Below are positions 7,906 to 16,956 of a stretch of DNA of 64,000 nucleotides, one piece after another. A program made the position numbers and the translations under genes. Source of the DNA: Nocardia rhizosphaerihabitans (GTDB taxonomy: Bacteria > Actinomycetota > Actinomycetes > Mycobacteriales > Mycobacteriaceae); NCBI RefSeq assembly GCF_014646295.1, contig NZ_BMNE01000014.1, positions 1 through 64,000 on the forward strand. Reading direction: 5' to 3'. The number at the start of each line of letters is the position of its first letter. Position 1 is the first letter of the stretch. Under the pieces are notes generated by a model that worked only from the letters and a program-made list of their open reading frames with translations, was not told the origin of the DNA and made no database searches.

Positions 7906-8768
7906 GCGCGGACCACCCGGTTGGCGAGCACGCCGATGCCTTCGATATCGACTTCGACCAGGTCGCCCGCGCGCAGATAGCTGTCGGTGAACACGCCGGC
8001 GCCGCGGGGTGTGCCGGTGCAGATCACGTCTCCGGGTTCGAGGGTCTGATAGCGGGACAGGTATGCGATCAGTTCCGGAATGGCGTGGATGAAGCCGGTG
8101 GTTCTGTCGTCTTGGCGGACCGTTCCGTTCACCCGGGTCCGGACGGCCAGATCGGGTGTCTCGGAGAATTCGTCGGCGGTGACCAGGCAGGGGCCGAGCG
8201 GTTTGAAGGTGTCGAAGCTCTTGGCCACGCCAATCGAGGCGGTCGGATCGCCGGTCATCGCACGGCGTTGGATATCGCGTGCGGAAACATCGTTCACGGC
8301 GGTCAAACCGGCTACATGGCTCCATGCCCGGTCGATGGTCACCTCGCGCGCGACTGTGCCGATAACGACAGCTACCTCGGCTTCGTAGTCGACATGGTCC
8401 CCGGCGACGCGGGGCAGCACGATCGGGTCGGTAGGGCCGGTGACCGCGGAACCGGCGGCGACTTGCAGGTTCGGTTCCTTCGGCAGCGTGACGTCGGACT
8501 TTCCGAGCGCGGCCAGCATCTCGAGTGCCTCGGTGGCATGGCTGCCGTAGTTCAATCCCACGATCAGCACCTTGCCGGGGCGCGCGACCGGCGATCGCAA
8601 GATCGTCGCGTCGATCGGCTGTTCGCGAAGCACCGGTGCTGTGCGCGCGGCTTCGATCCCCGGACCGCGCAACAGGGCGCCGACATCGGGGTATGGCAAG
8701 TCGAGTATTGCGAGCATGCCCGTCCGGTCTTCGCGAGCGAGCCCGCTGCTGGTGGCGTAGAGACGCAT
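7902..8768 (-). CDS. Fumarylacetoacetate hydrolase (FAH) family protein
   Basis: A 288-residue member of the FAH fold, which hydrolyses, isomerises or decarboxylates 2-oxo/enol acids produced by ring cleavage. The family core is visible: GLNYGSHATEAL, the metal-binding DHVDYEAEVAVVIG (E-x-E) and GFIHAIPELIAYLSRYQTLEPGD followed by CTGTPRGAG. The start MRLYATSSG at 8768 has a strong ribosome-binding site (AAGGAGG) seven bases ahead. It leads an operon with the acyl-CoA ligase and diverges from tetR. The exact reaction (fumarylpyruvate hydrolase, HHDD isomerase or other) cannot be told. Confidence 0.85.
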   Translation of the reverse strand: MRLYATSSGLAREDRTGMLAILDLPYPDVGALLRGPGIEAARTAPVLREQPIDATILRSPVARPGKVLIVGLNYGSHATEALEMLAALGKSDVTLPKEPNLQVAAGSAVTGPTDPIVLPRVAGDHVDYEAEVAVVIGTVAREVTIDRAWSHVAGLTAVNDVSARDIQRRAMTGDPTASIGVAKSFDTFKPLGPCLVTADEFSETPDLAVRTRVNGTVRQDDRTTGFIHAIPELIAYLSRYQTLEPGDVICTGTPRGAGVFTDSYLRAGDLVEVDIEGIGVLANRVVRA

Positions 8769-8806
8769 GTCGAACCTCCTTGTTCGCCGGTACTGCACCG
8801 GCCGTT

Positions 8807-8851
8807 CTCTTGATTTACAGTTAAGAGCATGTCTTAGCTTGCAGTCAAGAG
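8807..8851. promoter_or_regulatory. Two palindromic operators upstream of tetR / FAH operon
   Basis: Two 21-bp imperfect palindromes, 8807-8827 (CTCTTGA-N7-TTAAGAG) and 8831-8851 (GTCTTAG-N7-TCAAGAG), lie 24 bp centre to centre in the divergent gap. They share arms and spacing with a second pair after tetR (9444-9497). The shared consensus CTCTTGA-N7-TCAAGAG is the best candidate for the TetR regulator's binding site. Confidence 0.72.
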
Positions 8852-8869
8852 CGGGTTTAGAGTGGCGTC

Positions 8870-9436
8870 ATGCCCAAGAATCGCCAGGAGATCCCCAAGT
8901 CCGAACGTCAGGCTGACGTGGTTGCGCAGGCTCGCGAGCTGTTTGTGGCCGGCGGCTATCGGGGGACGAGTGTGGCCGCGGTCGGCCGAGCTGTTGGCAT
9001 CGCGCCCGCGGCGGTGCATTGGTATTTCCCGACCAAAGACGACCTTTTCGCGGCGGTGATCGCGTCCATCTTCGGTGAGGCGCGCGCGGAGGTGGAGGCT
9101 GACTCGGCGTTGGCGGGCGATCCGCGCGCGGAGCTCATCGCCCTGCTGGTGCGGATGGAGCCCTACCGTGGACTGCATCGCGTCGCCTATGAGCGCATGG
9201 AGGAAACCGAAGCGCTGCGCTCGATCTATGAGGAGATGCTGGACTGGCTGGAGGGGCGGCTGTTCGCTGCGATCTCGGAGCGGGTCGGTAGCGATGCCGA
9301 TCTCGCCTCGATCGCCGATCTCGCTCACGTGCTCTTCGAGGGTTTGCTGGTCAGTGTGCGGCGACTGGACCGCCGGCCCGGCAAATTGGTGGATCTGCTG
9401 ATCGCGGCCCTGGTCGCGGTCGTCGAGGTGAGTTGA
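8870..9436 (+). CDS. TetR-family transcriptional regulator
   Basis: A 188-residue regulator with the N-terminal TetR helix-turn-helix at about residues 28-60 (TSVAAVGRAVGIAPAAVHWYF followed by the usual PTKDDLF) and a helical ligand-binding C-terminal domain. It sits between a leftward FAH/acyl-CoA-ligase operon and a rightward VOC/flavin-hydroxylase/oxidoreductase operon. Paired palindromes on both sides suggest it represses both operons and itself until an aromatic acid or CoA-ester ligand binds. The ligand is not predictable from sequence. Confidence 0.9.
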   Translation: MPKNRQEIPKSERQADVVAQARELFVAGGYRGTSVAAVGRAVGIAPAAVHWYFPTKDDLFAAVIASIFGEARAEVEADSALAGDPRAELIALLVRMEPYRGLHRVAYERMEETEALRSIYEEMLDWLEGRLFAAISERVGSDADLASIADLAHVLFEGLLVSVRRLDRRPGKLVDLLIAALVAVVEVS

Positions 9437-9443
9437 TCGCGAT

Positions 9444-9497
9444 CTCTTGACTTTCATTCATGAGCGGGCCTAGCTTCTCTTGTATCCCATTCAAGAG
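9444..9497. promoter_or_regulatory. Two palindromic operators upstream of the VOC/hydroxylase operon
   Basis: Palindromes at 9444-9464 (CTCTTGA-N7-TCATGAG) and 9477-9497 (CTCTTGT-N7-TCAAGAG) are 33 bp apart centre to centre and match the pair at 8807-8851. They lie 30 to 80 bases ahead of the ATG at 9527, where a repressor could block transcription of the rightward operon. Confidence 0.72.
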
Positions 9498-9526
9498 ATG
9501 TTCTCGGCTCAAAGGAGAGTCCGCTC

Positions 9527-10042
9527 ATGGCATCACCCGCGAAGCTCGCTCATGTCGTCCTGCGCACCGGTCGGCTACCGGAGATGGTGGACTGGTACGT
9601 GCAGGTCCTCGAAGGTCGCCTGGTCTTCGGCAACGACATGTTGGCGTTCGTGACCTACGACGAGGAGCATCATCGCGTTGCCTTCCTGGCGACCGGTGCG
9701 ACCGAGCGGCCGACCGATGCGCATTCGGGTCTGCATCACGTCGCCTTCACCTACGACTCGCTCGATGATCTGCTCGCCACCTATCAGCGACTGAAGGACG
9801 TCGGGGTACAACCGTTCTGGACGATCAACCACGGTCCGACCACCTCGATGTACTACGAGGACCCCGACGGGAACCACATCGAACTGCAGATCGACAACTT
9901 CAGCACCGATGCGGAACTGGACGAGTTCTTCGAATCGGGTGCTTTTGCCGCCAATCCCATCGGTGTCGCCTTCGACGCCGATGAACTGGTCGCCCGTTTC
10001 GCCGCGGGCGAGCCGCTCGCCGATCTGGTGCGCCGGCCGTGA
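9527..10042 (+). CDS. VOC-family (extradiol dioxygenase-like) protein
   Basis: A 171-residue single-module vicinal-oxygen-chelate protein. Candidate metal ligands in the usual His-His-Glu order are H9 (KLAHVVLRT), H70 or H71 (GLHHVAFTY) and E119 (DPDGNHIELQ), so an Fe(II)-dependent extradiol ring-cleavage activity, as in small BphC-like enzymes, is plausible. A strong ribosome-binding site (AAAGGAG) lies ahead of the ATG. Its stop overlaps the start of the flavin hydroxylase by four bases (GTGA). The pair would give hydroxylation of a phenol to a catechol and then meta-cleavage. A glyoxalase-type function is the alternative. Confidence 0.75.
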   Translation: MASPAKLAHVVLRTGRLPEMVDWYVQVLEGRLVFGNDMLAFVTYDEEHHRVAFLATGATERPTDAHSGLHHVAFTYDSLDDLLATYQRLKDVGVQPFWTINHGPTTSMYYEDPDGNHIELQIDNFSTDAELDEFFESGAFAANPIGVAFDADELVARFAAGEPLADLVRRP

Positions 10043-11685
10043 GCGCGCCCGAACAGACGCCGGTGCTCATCGTCGGCGCGGGCCCGGTAGGCCTCGCCAC
10101 GGCATATGTGCTGGGGCGCCACAGCATTCCGAGTGTCGTCTGCGAACGATACGGCGCGGTCAACCCGCATCCACGCGCGCATGTGGTCAACACGCGATCC
10201 ATGGAATTGTTGCGAGCGTGGGGTATCGCCGACGCGGTGACCGGCGATGCGGTGGCGCCGGAGTGGATGCTCAACATCGTCTGGAAGCAGACATTGGCCG
10301 CTCCCGCGCTCGGCCGGATCAATCTGGCCGAGGACGACCCGGCGCGAATCCTGCGGCGTGCCAGCGCCTCTCCCGAGATGATCACCTCCTGCGCGCAGGA
10401 CAGGGTCCAGCAGCGACTACTCGACGCACTCCGGGCCCAAGGCTTGGCCGACATCCGGTTCGAGACGCCGGTCGTCGATGTCACCGACGCCGGAGACCAC
10501 GTCGAGGTGGTCGTCGAATCGGGCGGTTCGCCGGAAACCCTGCACGCACAGTATGTCGTCGCGGCCGATGGGGCCGCCGGTACTCTGCGCGAGGACCTCG
10601 GCATCGGGATGGAGGGTCTGTCCGAGCTGGGTCGGCAATTGACCATCTACTTTCACGCGGACCTCTCACCGTGGACCGAACATGATCCGGCCGTGCTGAT
10701 CTGGATGATCAACGCCGACTCGCCCGGCGTCTTCATCGGAATGGACGGCAAACACCGCTGGACGCTGAACCGGCCGTTCGATCCCCGCACGGAGTCGCTG
10801 TCGGACTACACTCCGCAGCGCTGCATCGACCTGATTCGTACCGCCGTGGGCAGTGCGGACCTCGACGTCGACATCCGATCGGTCCGGCCGTGGACGCTGG
10901 CGGCTCGCACCGCGGCGAGCTATCGCCGGGGCAGGGTTCTGCTGGCTGGTGACAGCGCCCATCAGTTCCCACCGACCGGCGGACTCGGCATGAACACCGG
11001 CCTGGCCGACGCCGACAATCTCGGCTGGAAACTCGCCGCGGTGCTGGGTGGCTGGGCGCCGGATTCGCTGCTCGACAGCTATGAGGAGGAGCGGCGTGCC
11101 GTCGCGGTCAGCAATACCGAGCACAGTGTCGCCAATGCGGTGAAGATGGTCGATGCCGGGATCGGGCCACTGACCGTCGAGATCGCCCGGCGATTGGACA
11201 GCGCAGATCAGGGCATCGCGCAGCGTGAGCGTGACCGGCTGGCCGCCGCGATCCCGCAACATCGAGCACATTTCGACGATCTCGGCCAGGAACTGGCCTA
11301 CGTGTACAGCACAGAACCTGTCGTCGACGACCCGATCGTCACCGCCGTCGTCGGCGCCCGGCTGCCGCACGTGTGGACCACCCACGACGACACCACGGTC
11401 TCCACTCTCGACCTGCTCGGGCCGTGGTTCACCATGATCGCGGCCGGATCTTGCTGGGAGACAGCGCTGTCCGAGGTCTCCGGAGGAGTGCCGATCCGGG
11501 TCTTCGTCATCGGGCGCGACCTCGACTTCGACGCCGAGCGTCTCGGCATCGGCACGTGCGGCGCCGTCCTGGTGCGACCGGACGGTCACATCGCCTGGCT
11601 GACCGACCACGCCTCCGACGCACCGGCCGCCGGCCTCGCCGCCGCGCTCCGGACCGCGTGCGGCGCTGCCGAATCCCGTTCCTGA
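10039..11685 (+). CDS. FAD-dependent aromatic hydroxylase (MhpA/class A type)
   Basis: A 548-residue single-component flavoprotein monooxygenase with the three diagnostic motifs: GxGxxG near the start (VLIVGAGPVGLATAYVLGR), the DG motif (VVAADGAAG) and the GD motif (GRVLLAGDSAHQFPPTGG followed by LGMNTGLADADNLGWKL). Such enzymes use NAD(P)H and O2 to hydroxylate phenolic acids, the best-known relative being 3-(3-hydroxyphenyl)propionate hydroxylase. The C-terminal thioredoxin-like domain (about 440-548) typical of the longer subgroup is present. It is co-translated with the VOC gene and precedes the oxidoreductase by nine bases. Confidence 0.87.
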   Translation: MSAPEQTPVLIVGAGPVGLATAYVLGRHSIPSVVCERYGAVNPHPRAHVVNTRSMELLRAWGIADAVTGDAVAPEWMLNIVWKQTLAAPALGRINLAEDDPARILRRASASPEMITSCAQDRVQQRLLDALRAQGLADIRFETPVVDVTDAGDHVEVVVESGGSPETLHAQYVVAADGAAGTLREDLGIGMEGLSELGRQLTIYFHADLSPWTEHDPAVLIWMINADSPGVFIGMDGKHRWTLNRPFDPRTESLSDYTPQRCIDLIRTAVGSADLDVDIRSVRPWTLAARTAASYRRGRVLLAGDSAHQFPPTGGLGMNTGLADADNLGWKLAAVLGGWAPDSLLDSYEEERRAVAVSNTEHSVANAVKMVDAGIGPLTVEIARRLDSADQGIAQRERDRLAAAIPQHRAHFDDLGQELAYVYSTEPVVDDPIVTAVVGARLPHVWTTHDDTTVSTLDLLGPWFTMIAAGSCWETALSEVSGGVPIRVFVIGRDLDFDAERLGIGTCGAVLVRPDGHIAWLTDHASDAPAAGLAAALRTACGAAESRS

Positions 11686-11694
11686 CCCGCCGCC

Positions 11695-14600
11695 GTGACT
11701 TCGCAGAAAGCCATCGACATGACCAATCAGAAGGCACCGGTCGCGCTGTCGGACCGGTACACCAAACTGTCCGGTGCCGTGCATCTCACCGGCATCCAAG
11801 CGCTCGCGCGTCTACCGCTGGAACTACGCCGTGCCGATCTGCGCGCAGGTCGGCGAACAGCCGCCTTCATCTCCGGATACGAAGGCTCGCCGTTGGCCGG
11901 CTATGACACCGAACTCGCCCGCAACGCAGCACTGCTCGACGAACACGACATCGTGTTCCGCCCGGGCGTGAACGAGGAACTGGCGGCGACCGCGGTCCAG
12001 GGCACTCAGCTGGCGGCCACTCAACACGACAAGCGCGTCGACGGCGTCATCGCACTCTGGTACGGCAAGTCGCCGGGCCTGGATCGGGCATCCGACGCCA
12101 TCCGGCACGCGAACATGATGGGCACACACCACGAAGGAGGCGTGCTAGCCCTCGTCGGTGACGACCCGGCGGCGAAGTCGTCGACAGTGCCCGGCGCGTC
12201 CGAGGGGCTGCTCGCCGATCTCGGCCTGCCGATTCTGTACCCGGCGGATCCACAGGAGGCCTTGGACTTCGGGCTGCACGGTGTCGCGATGTCACGGGCC
12301 TGCGGACTCTGGGTGGCGATGAAGATCGCGACCAATGTCGCGGACGGATCGGGGACGGTGGATCTGGACCCCGACCGAGTCCAGCCCCTCGTTCCCGACC
12401 TGACCGTCGACGGCGCCGTCTACCGGCACGAAGTGACCGCGCACGTGCTGCAGCCGACCCTCGGTACGCTCGAACGCAGCCGTGAGGGCGCTCGACTCGA
12501 GATCGCGCGGCGATACGCCGTGGCGAACGACCTCAACCGGATCACCCACAGCGGCGTCGGTGACCGGTTGGGGATCGTCGCGTCGGGCAAGACCTACCTC
12601 GATGTCCGCCAGGCCTTGCGTTCGCTCGGTCTCGACGATGCCGAGCTGGCGCGCTGCGGAATACGCCTGCTGCGCCTGGGAATGATCCATCCGCTCGAGC
12701 CGACCGTGGTCCAGCGATTCGCCGAGGACCTGGGTGAGATCATCGTGATCGAAGAGAAGCGACCCTTCATCGAAACCGCGGTCAAGGATGTGCTCTACGG
12801 ACGCCCCGGTGCTCCCGTGATCACCGGCAAACGACAGCCCGACGGCGCCGTGTTCGTTCCTGTCGACGGCGAACTCGACCCCGACATCATCGCGGCGAAA
12901 CTCGCCGCCCGCCTGACCCAGATCGGCGGCTTCCCCTCGGTGGCGCCATGGGGGGCACGCCGTCGCACCGGGATCGGCCCGCGCGCATTGCCGTTGGTCA
13001 CCAGGACGCCGTACTTCTGCTCCGGCTGCCCACACAACATCTCCACGAAAACGCCCGAGGGATCGACTGTCGGCGCGGGCATCGGATGCCACGGCATGGT
13101 GACACTGATGAGCCCGGCGCAGGTCGGCTCCGTCACCGGCCTCACCCAGATGGGCGGTGAAGGCGCGCAATGGATCGGCATGGAACCGTTTCTCGCACGC
13201 ACTCACCTGATCCAGAACCTCGGCGACGGCACCTTCCACCACTCCGGCAGCCTCGCCATCCGCGCGGCCATCGCCGCAGGTGCCAATATCACCTATAAAC
13301 TGCTCTACAACTCCGCGGTGGCGATGACCGGCGGCCAGCAAGCGGTCGGTGTCATGTCGGTCCCGGCGATCTGCGCGGCGATGCGCGCCGAAGGCGTCGC
13401 GCAGATCATCGTGACGACCGACGAACCGCGAAAATACCGAAAGATAGCACTGCCCAAGAGAGTTCAGGTCTGGCATCGCGACCGCCTCATCGAGGCCCAG
13501 GAAACGCTGGCCGGAACATCCGGTGTCACGCTGCTCATCCACGATCAGGAATGCGCCACCGAACTGCGGCGCAAGCGCAAGCGTGGTCTCGCGCCGAAAC
13601 CCTTGGAGCGCATCGTGATCAACGAACGGGTCTGCGAGGGCTGCGGCGACTGCGGACAGAAGTCGAACTGCCTGTCCGTGCAACCGTTCGACACCGAATT
13701 CGGCCGCAAGACCCGGATCGACCAGTCCTCCTGCAACATTGATCGCTCCTGCCTGGCCGGTGACTGCCCGTCCTTCCTCAGCGTCGTGCCCGCGCCGGGC
13801 CGCCGCACACAAGTCGCGCTCACCGGCCCGGCCGACCTTCCCACCCCGCCCCGAAACATCCACGGCGTCCACACCACCCGGATCGCCGGCGTCGGCGGAT
13901 CCGGCATCGTGACCTTGGCGCAGCTGCTCAGCACCGCGGCCACCCTGGGTGGACTGCGGGTGCGGGCACTCGATCAGACCGGACTCGCGCAGAAGGGCGG
14001 GGCCGTCGTCTCCGACATCACCGTCTCCCACGAGCCGATCGAACAGGGCAGCAAGGCGATCGCTGGCGAGTGCGACCTTTATCTCGGGTGCGACCTGCTC
14101 GTCGCGGCCGATCCGCGCTACCTCGCCGCCGCCGATCCCGAGCGAACGGCCGCGGTGATCTCCACCAGCGAAGTCCCGACCGGGCAGATGGTCACCGACC
14201 CGACGGTCTCGTTTCCCGCCCCCGGACCGATTCAGGACACGATCCGGGCGACCACGACCGACGCCTTCTTCCTCGATGCGCGAAGCGCGTCCGTCGCATT
14301 GCTCGGTGCTGATCAATTTGCCAATCTTCTCCTCGCCGGCGCAGCTGTCCAGTCCGGTGGGTTGCCACTGGCACCGGCGGACATCGAAGAAGCCATCGTC
14401 CTCAACGGTATTCAGGCCGAAGCGAATACGGCGGCTTTCCGATTCGGCCGACTCGCTGTTGCCGACCCGTCGGCCTTCGCCGCAGCGGTGGCAAAGGCCA
14501 GCGGGCCGAGCGAGGCGCCTCGACCACGGTCGCTGGCAGCCGAGGGTCTCATCGCCGCCGTAGCGGCCGAACCCACCTCGGAACTCCACCGCATCCTCAG

Positions 14601-15225
14601 CATCCGGATTCCTGATCTGATCGAGTACCAGAACGTCTCCTACGCAAGGCAATACAGCACGTTCGTCGAGCGAGTGGCGCGCGTCGAGGGAGCACGGATT
14701 CCCGGCTCGTCGGCGCTGACCGAGTCCGTCGCGCGCAATCTGTACAAGCTCATGGCCTACAAAGACGAATACGAGGTCGCCCGCCTGTCACTGGACGCCG
14801 AGGTCCACACGGCTATCGAAGCGGAATTCGGCCCCGGTGCGCGTGTTTCCTATCGGCTGCATCCTCCGGTGTTGCGCGCTATGGGTATGAAGGACAAGCT
14901 CGAACTCGGGCCGTGGTTCCGTCCGGTGTACAAGGGACTGATCGGCATGCGCCGCCTGCGTGGTACGAAGCTGGACCCCTTCGGTATCGCTTCCGTGCGC
15001 AGAACCGAACGCGCGCTGATCACTGAGTATCGGGCCGTGATCTGCGATCTCCTCGAGGCTTTGCGAACCGATACCCTCCCGCTGGCGCTCGAGATCGCGG
15101 AACTGCCGGATATGGTCCGCGGCTACGAGACGATCAAAGTCGCGAACATCGACAGGTACCGTGCTGCAGTTGCCGAGCTCCTCACCCGATTCCGGAATCT
15201 TTCGGATGAGGCGGCTACACCGTGA
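11695..15225 (+). CDS. Fused indolepyruvate:ferredoxin oxidoreductase-type enzyme
   Basis: A 1176-residue single-chain 2-oxoacid:ferredoxin oxidoreductase of the IorA/IorB-fusion type. It would oxidatively decarboxylate an aryl- or alkyl-pyruvate to the acyl-CoA while reducing ferredoxin or another carrier. Visible parts are an N-terminal pyrimidine-type domain (GYEGSPLAGYD), a thiamine-diphosphate domain (YFCSGCPHNISTKTPEGS with GIGCHGMVTLM), iron-sulfur cysteines (CEGCGDCGQKSNC and CNIDRSCLAGDC), and a C-terminal gamma-like domain (RIAGVGGSGIVTLAQLL). An ATG at 11719 is an alternative start with a better-placed purine-rich site. It ends the TetR-controlled rightward operon. Confidence 0.87.
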   Translation: MTSQKAIDMTNQKAPVALSDRYTKLSGAVHLTGIQALARLPLELRRADLRAGRRTAAFISGYEGSPLAGYDTELARNAALLDEHDIVFRPGVNEELAATAVQGTQLAATQHDKRVDGVIALWYGKSPGLDRASDAIRHANMMGTHHEGGVLALVGDDPAAKSSTVPGASEGLLADLGLPILYPADPQEALDFGLHGVAMSRACGLWVAMKIATNVADGSGTVDLDPDRVQPLVPDLTVDGAVYRHEVTAHVLQPTLGTLERSREGARLEIARRYAVANDLNRITHSGVGDRLGIVASGKTYLDVRQALRSLGLDDAELARCGIRLLRLGMIHPLEPTVVQRFAEDLGEIIVIEEKRPFIETAVKDVLYGRPGAPVITGKRQPDGAVFVPVDGELDPDIIAAKLAARLTQIGGFPSVAPWGARRRTGIGPRALPLVTRTPYFCSGCPHNISTKTPEGSTVGAGIGCHGMVTLMSPAQVGSVTGLTQMGGEGAQWIGMEPFLARTHLIQNLGDGTFHHSGSLAIRAAIAAGANITYKLLYNSAVAMTGGQQAVGVMSVPAICAAMRAEGVAQIIVTTDEPRKYRKIALPKRVQVWHRDRLIEAQETLAGTSGVTLLIHDQECATELRRKRKRGLAPKPLERIVINERVCEGCGDCGQKSNCLSVQPFDTEFGRKTRIDQSSCNIDRSCLAGDCPSFLSVVPAPGRRTQVALTGPADLPTPPRNIHGVHTTRIAGVGGSGIVTLAQLLSTAATLGGLRVRALDQTGLAQKGGAVVSDITVSHEPIEQGSKAIAGECDLYLGCDLLVAADPRYLAAADPERTAAVISTSEVPTGQMVTDPTVSFPAPGPIQDTIRATTTDAFFLDARSASVALLGADQFANLLLAGAAVQSGGLPLAPADIEEAIVLNGIQAEANTAAFRFGRLAVADPSAFAAAVAKASGPSEAPRPRSLAAEGLIAAVAAEPTSELHRILSIRIPDLIEYQNVSYARQYSTFVERVARVEGARIPGSSALTESVARNLYKLMAYKDEYEVARLSLDAEVHTAIEAEFGPGARVSYRLHPPVLRAMGMKDKLELGPWFRPVYKGLIGMRRLRGTKLDPFGIASVRRTERALITEYRAVICDLLEALRTDTLPLALEIAELPDMVRGYETIKVANIDRYRAAVAELLTRFRNLSDEAATP

Positions 15226-15245
15226 CGATTCGCCTACTGAACTGA

Positions 15246-16466
15246 TCACAGTGCTGCGTGTGACCGCTCGGCTCGTCGTGCGCGAGAAGGAAATCCGTCA
15301 CGCGCAGCGGTCACTGTGATCGACAGAGCGGTGAGCGCCAGCGCCAGGCTCCACCACGGCAGCGCAGCGGTTCCAGCGGAGAGCAGGACTCCGCCCATCA
15401 TGGCTCCGGCGGCGATCGCGACGTTCCACGACGTCACGATCAGCGACTGGGCCACGTCGCCGGCGGCGCCGACGGCCTCGGCGGACGCGGTCTGCAGGAG
15501 TGTTGCGGCGCCGCCGAAGCCGAGGCCCCAGACCACCGCTGCCACGAACACCAACGGCGGGACCGATGCCAACAACCCGAGCACGAGGGCGGCCGCGCCG
15601 AAGCAGACGTTCGCGGCGATCATCAGGCCGCGCAGGTGACGATCGATGAGGACCCCGGTGACGAGAATGCTGACGAGCGAGGCGATCCCGAAAGCGAGCA
15701 GCACCGCATCGACTCGCGCGCCCATGCCCAGTGGAGCGAGGAAGGGCGCGATGTAGGTGTACAGGATGTTGTGCGCCAACACGAACGTCAGTGTCACTGC
15801 CAGTACGGGTGCGACTCCGCGGACCCGCAGCACGCGCCGCAGTGGCGTGCGCTCCGAGTGGGCAGCACCTGGAATCGGTGGCACCGCCGCGATCACCCCG
15901 GCGATCAACGCCAGACTCAGCAGTGTCATCGCTCCGAATGTCCAGCGCCATCCGATGATCCCGGCGACGAAGGTGCCTGCGGGGACGCCGATCGACAGCG
16001 CCACCGGTGTGCCCGCCATCGCGATCGCCATCGCCCTACCTCTCTGGTGGGCAGGCACCATCCGTCGTGCATACCCGGCGAGCAGCGCCCACAGTAGCCC
16101 GGCAGCTATGCCCGCGATCAGCCGCGCGACCATCGTGGCGTGGTAGTCGGTGGAGACCGCGGTGACAGCGTTGGCAGCAGCGAACCCGGCGATGGCGAGT
16201 GTCAACAGCCGTCGTCTCGGCCATCCCGCGGTCATCGCGGTCAGCGGCACGGCCGTGAGGGTCGATCCGATCGCATAGATCGTGACGGTCTGTCCGGCGA
16301 TGGATTCGCCGACGCCGAGATCGGCGCTCATCGCGGGGAGAATCCCGGCGGGGAGCGCCTCGGTCATGATGGTGAGGAATCCGCCGCAGGCCAGGGCGAT
16401 CAGGCCTGGCATCGGCAGTTTTCGGTGGTGTTGACGAGGCTCGACTGATTGTGTCGCTTGTGTCAT
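15246..16466 (-). CDS. MFS transporter (DHA1-type drug/metabolite exporter)
   Basis: About 406 residues with twelve predicted hydrophobic segments and the MFS motif around GYARRMVPAHQRGRAMAIAM. The pattern is that of the arabinose-efflux / Cmx-like proton-driven exporters of the inner membrane. The start at 16466 (MTQATQ) is preferred; an upstream ATG would add 13 residues. It is divergent from a MerR gene whose likely operator lies in the shared gap, so export is probably induced by a toxic substrate or intermediate. It ends 20 bases from the convergent oxidoreductase gene. Confidence 0.87.
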   Translation of the reverse strand: MTQATQSVEPRQHHRKLPMPGLIALACGGFLTIMTEALPAGILPAMSADLGVGESIAGQTVTIYAIGSTLTAVPLTAMTAGWPRRRLLTLAIAGFAAANAVTAVSTDYHATMVARLIAGIAAGLLWALLAGYARRMVPAHQRGRAMAIAMAGTPVALSIGVPAGTFVAGIIGWRWTFGAMTLLSLALIAGVIAAVPPIPGAAHSERTPLRRVLRVRGVAPVLAVTLTFVLAHNILYTYIAPFLAPLGMGARVDAVLLAFGIASLVSILVTGVLIDRHLRGLMIAANVCFGAAALVLGLLASVPPLVFVAAVVWGLGFGGAATLLQTASAEAVGAAGDVAQSLIVTSWNVAIAAGAMMGGVLLSAGTAALPWWSLALALTALSITVTAARDGFPSRARRAERSHAAL

Positions 16467-16483
16467 CGGCCTATCGTCAAAGA

Positions 16484-16505
16484 TTGACATCAATGAGAAG
16501 GTCAA
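16484..16505. promoter_or_regulatory. Inverted repeat in the MFS/merR divergent promoter
   Basis: TTGAC-N12-GTCAA at 16484-16505 forms an inverted repeat between the divergent MFS and merR genes. On the minus strand it overlaps a TTGACC hexamer that could be a -35 element of the exporter promoter, the usual place for a MerR-family protein to bind. Confidence 0.5.
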
Positions 16506-16542
16506 GGTCTGGTGGGCCAGATCGGGGAGTGAGGGTGGTCAT

Positions 16543-16920
16543 ATGCGTATCGGTGAGCTGTCGAAACTGACGGACACTCCAACGCGGTCTCTGCGGTACT
16601 ACGAGGAGCAGGGCCTGATCGTGCCGAACCGTCGGGACAACGGGTATCGCGACTACGACGACTACCTCGTCGACCGCGTGATCCAGATCCGCGGTCTGCT
16701 CGATGCCGGCCTACCCACCCGCATAATCAAGCAAATTCTGCCCTGCCTGGACAAGCCGCGCGCCATCCACTTCGCCGATGCCACCCCCGAGATGCTCGTT
16801 ACCTTGCAACGGGAACGCGACCAGATGACCCGACGCATCGAGTGCCTCATCCGCAACCGCGACGCGATCGACAGCTACTTCGACGCGGTGAAGGCGTTGT
16901 CCTCGTCACAGCACGATTGA
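16543..16920 (+). CDS. MerR-family transcriptional regulator
   Basis: A 125-residue MerR regulator with the conserved N-terminal winged helix (MRIGELSKLTDTPTRSLRYY with EEQGL) and a C-terminal dimerisation coiled coil. No cysteine cluster typical of metal sensors is present, so an organic effector is more likely. It is divergent from the MFS exporter and presumably activates it by re-aligning a long-spacer promoter. Confidence 0.88.
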   Translation: MRIGELSKLTDTPTRSLRYYEEQGLIVPNRRDNGYRDYDDYLVDRVIQIRGLLDAGLPTRIIKQILPCLDKPRAIHFADATPEMLVTLQRERDQMTRRIECLIRNRDAIDSYFDAVKALSSSQHD

Positions 16921-16956
16921 CCTTGCCGTAAGTGTGAAGGTTCTACGTTCTGCGGC

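Noticed and set aside
7906..8325. Upstream extension of the acyl-CoA ligase frame
   Set aside because: The extra 140 residues are arginine/proline-rich and antisense-like within the FAH gene; the GTGA overlap at 7902-7905 is a natural start.
10666..11799. Minus-strand frame of 377 codons
   Set aside because: Antisense to the flavin hydroxylase, whose motifs are complete; no motif in the minus-strand product.
12292..14652. Open frame of 786 codons on the minus strand
   Set aside because: It is antisense to the well-supported 2-oxoacid oxidoreductase and its translation lacks any family motif; it is a GC-rich shadow.
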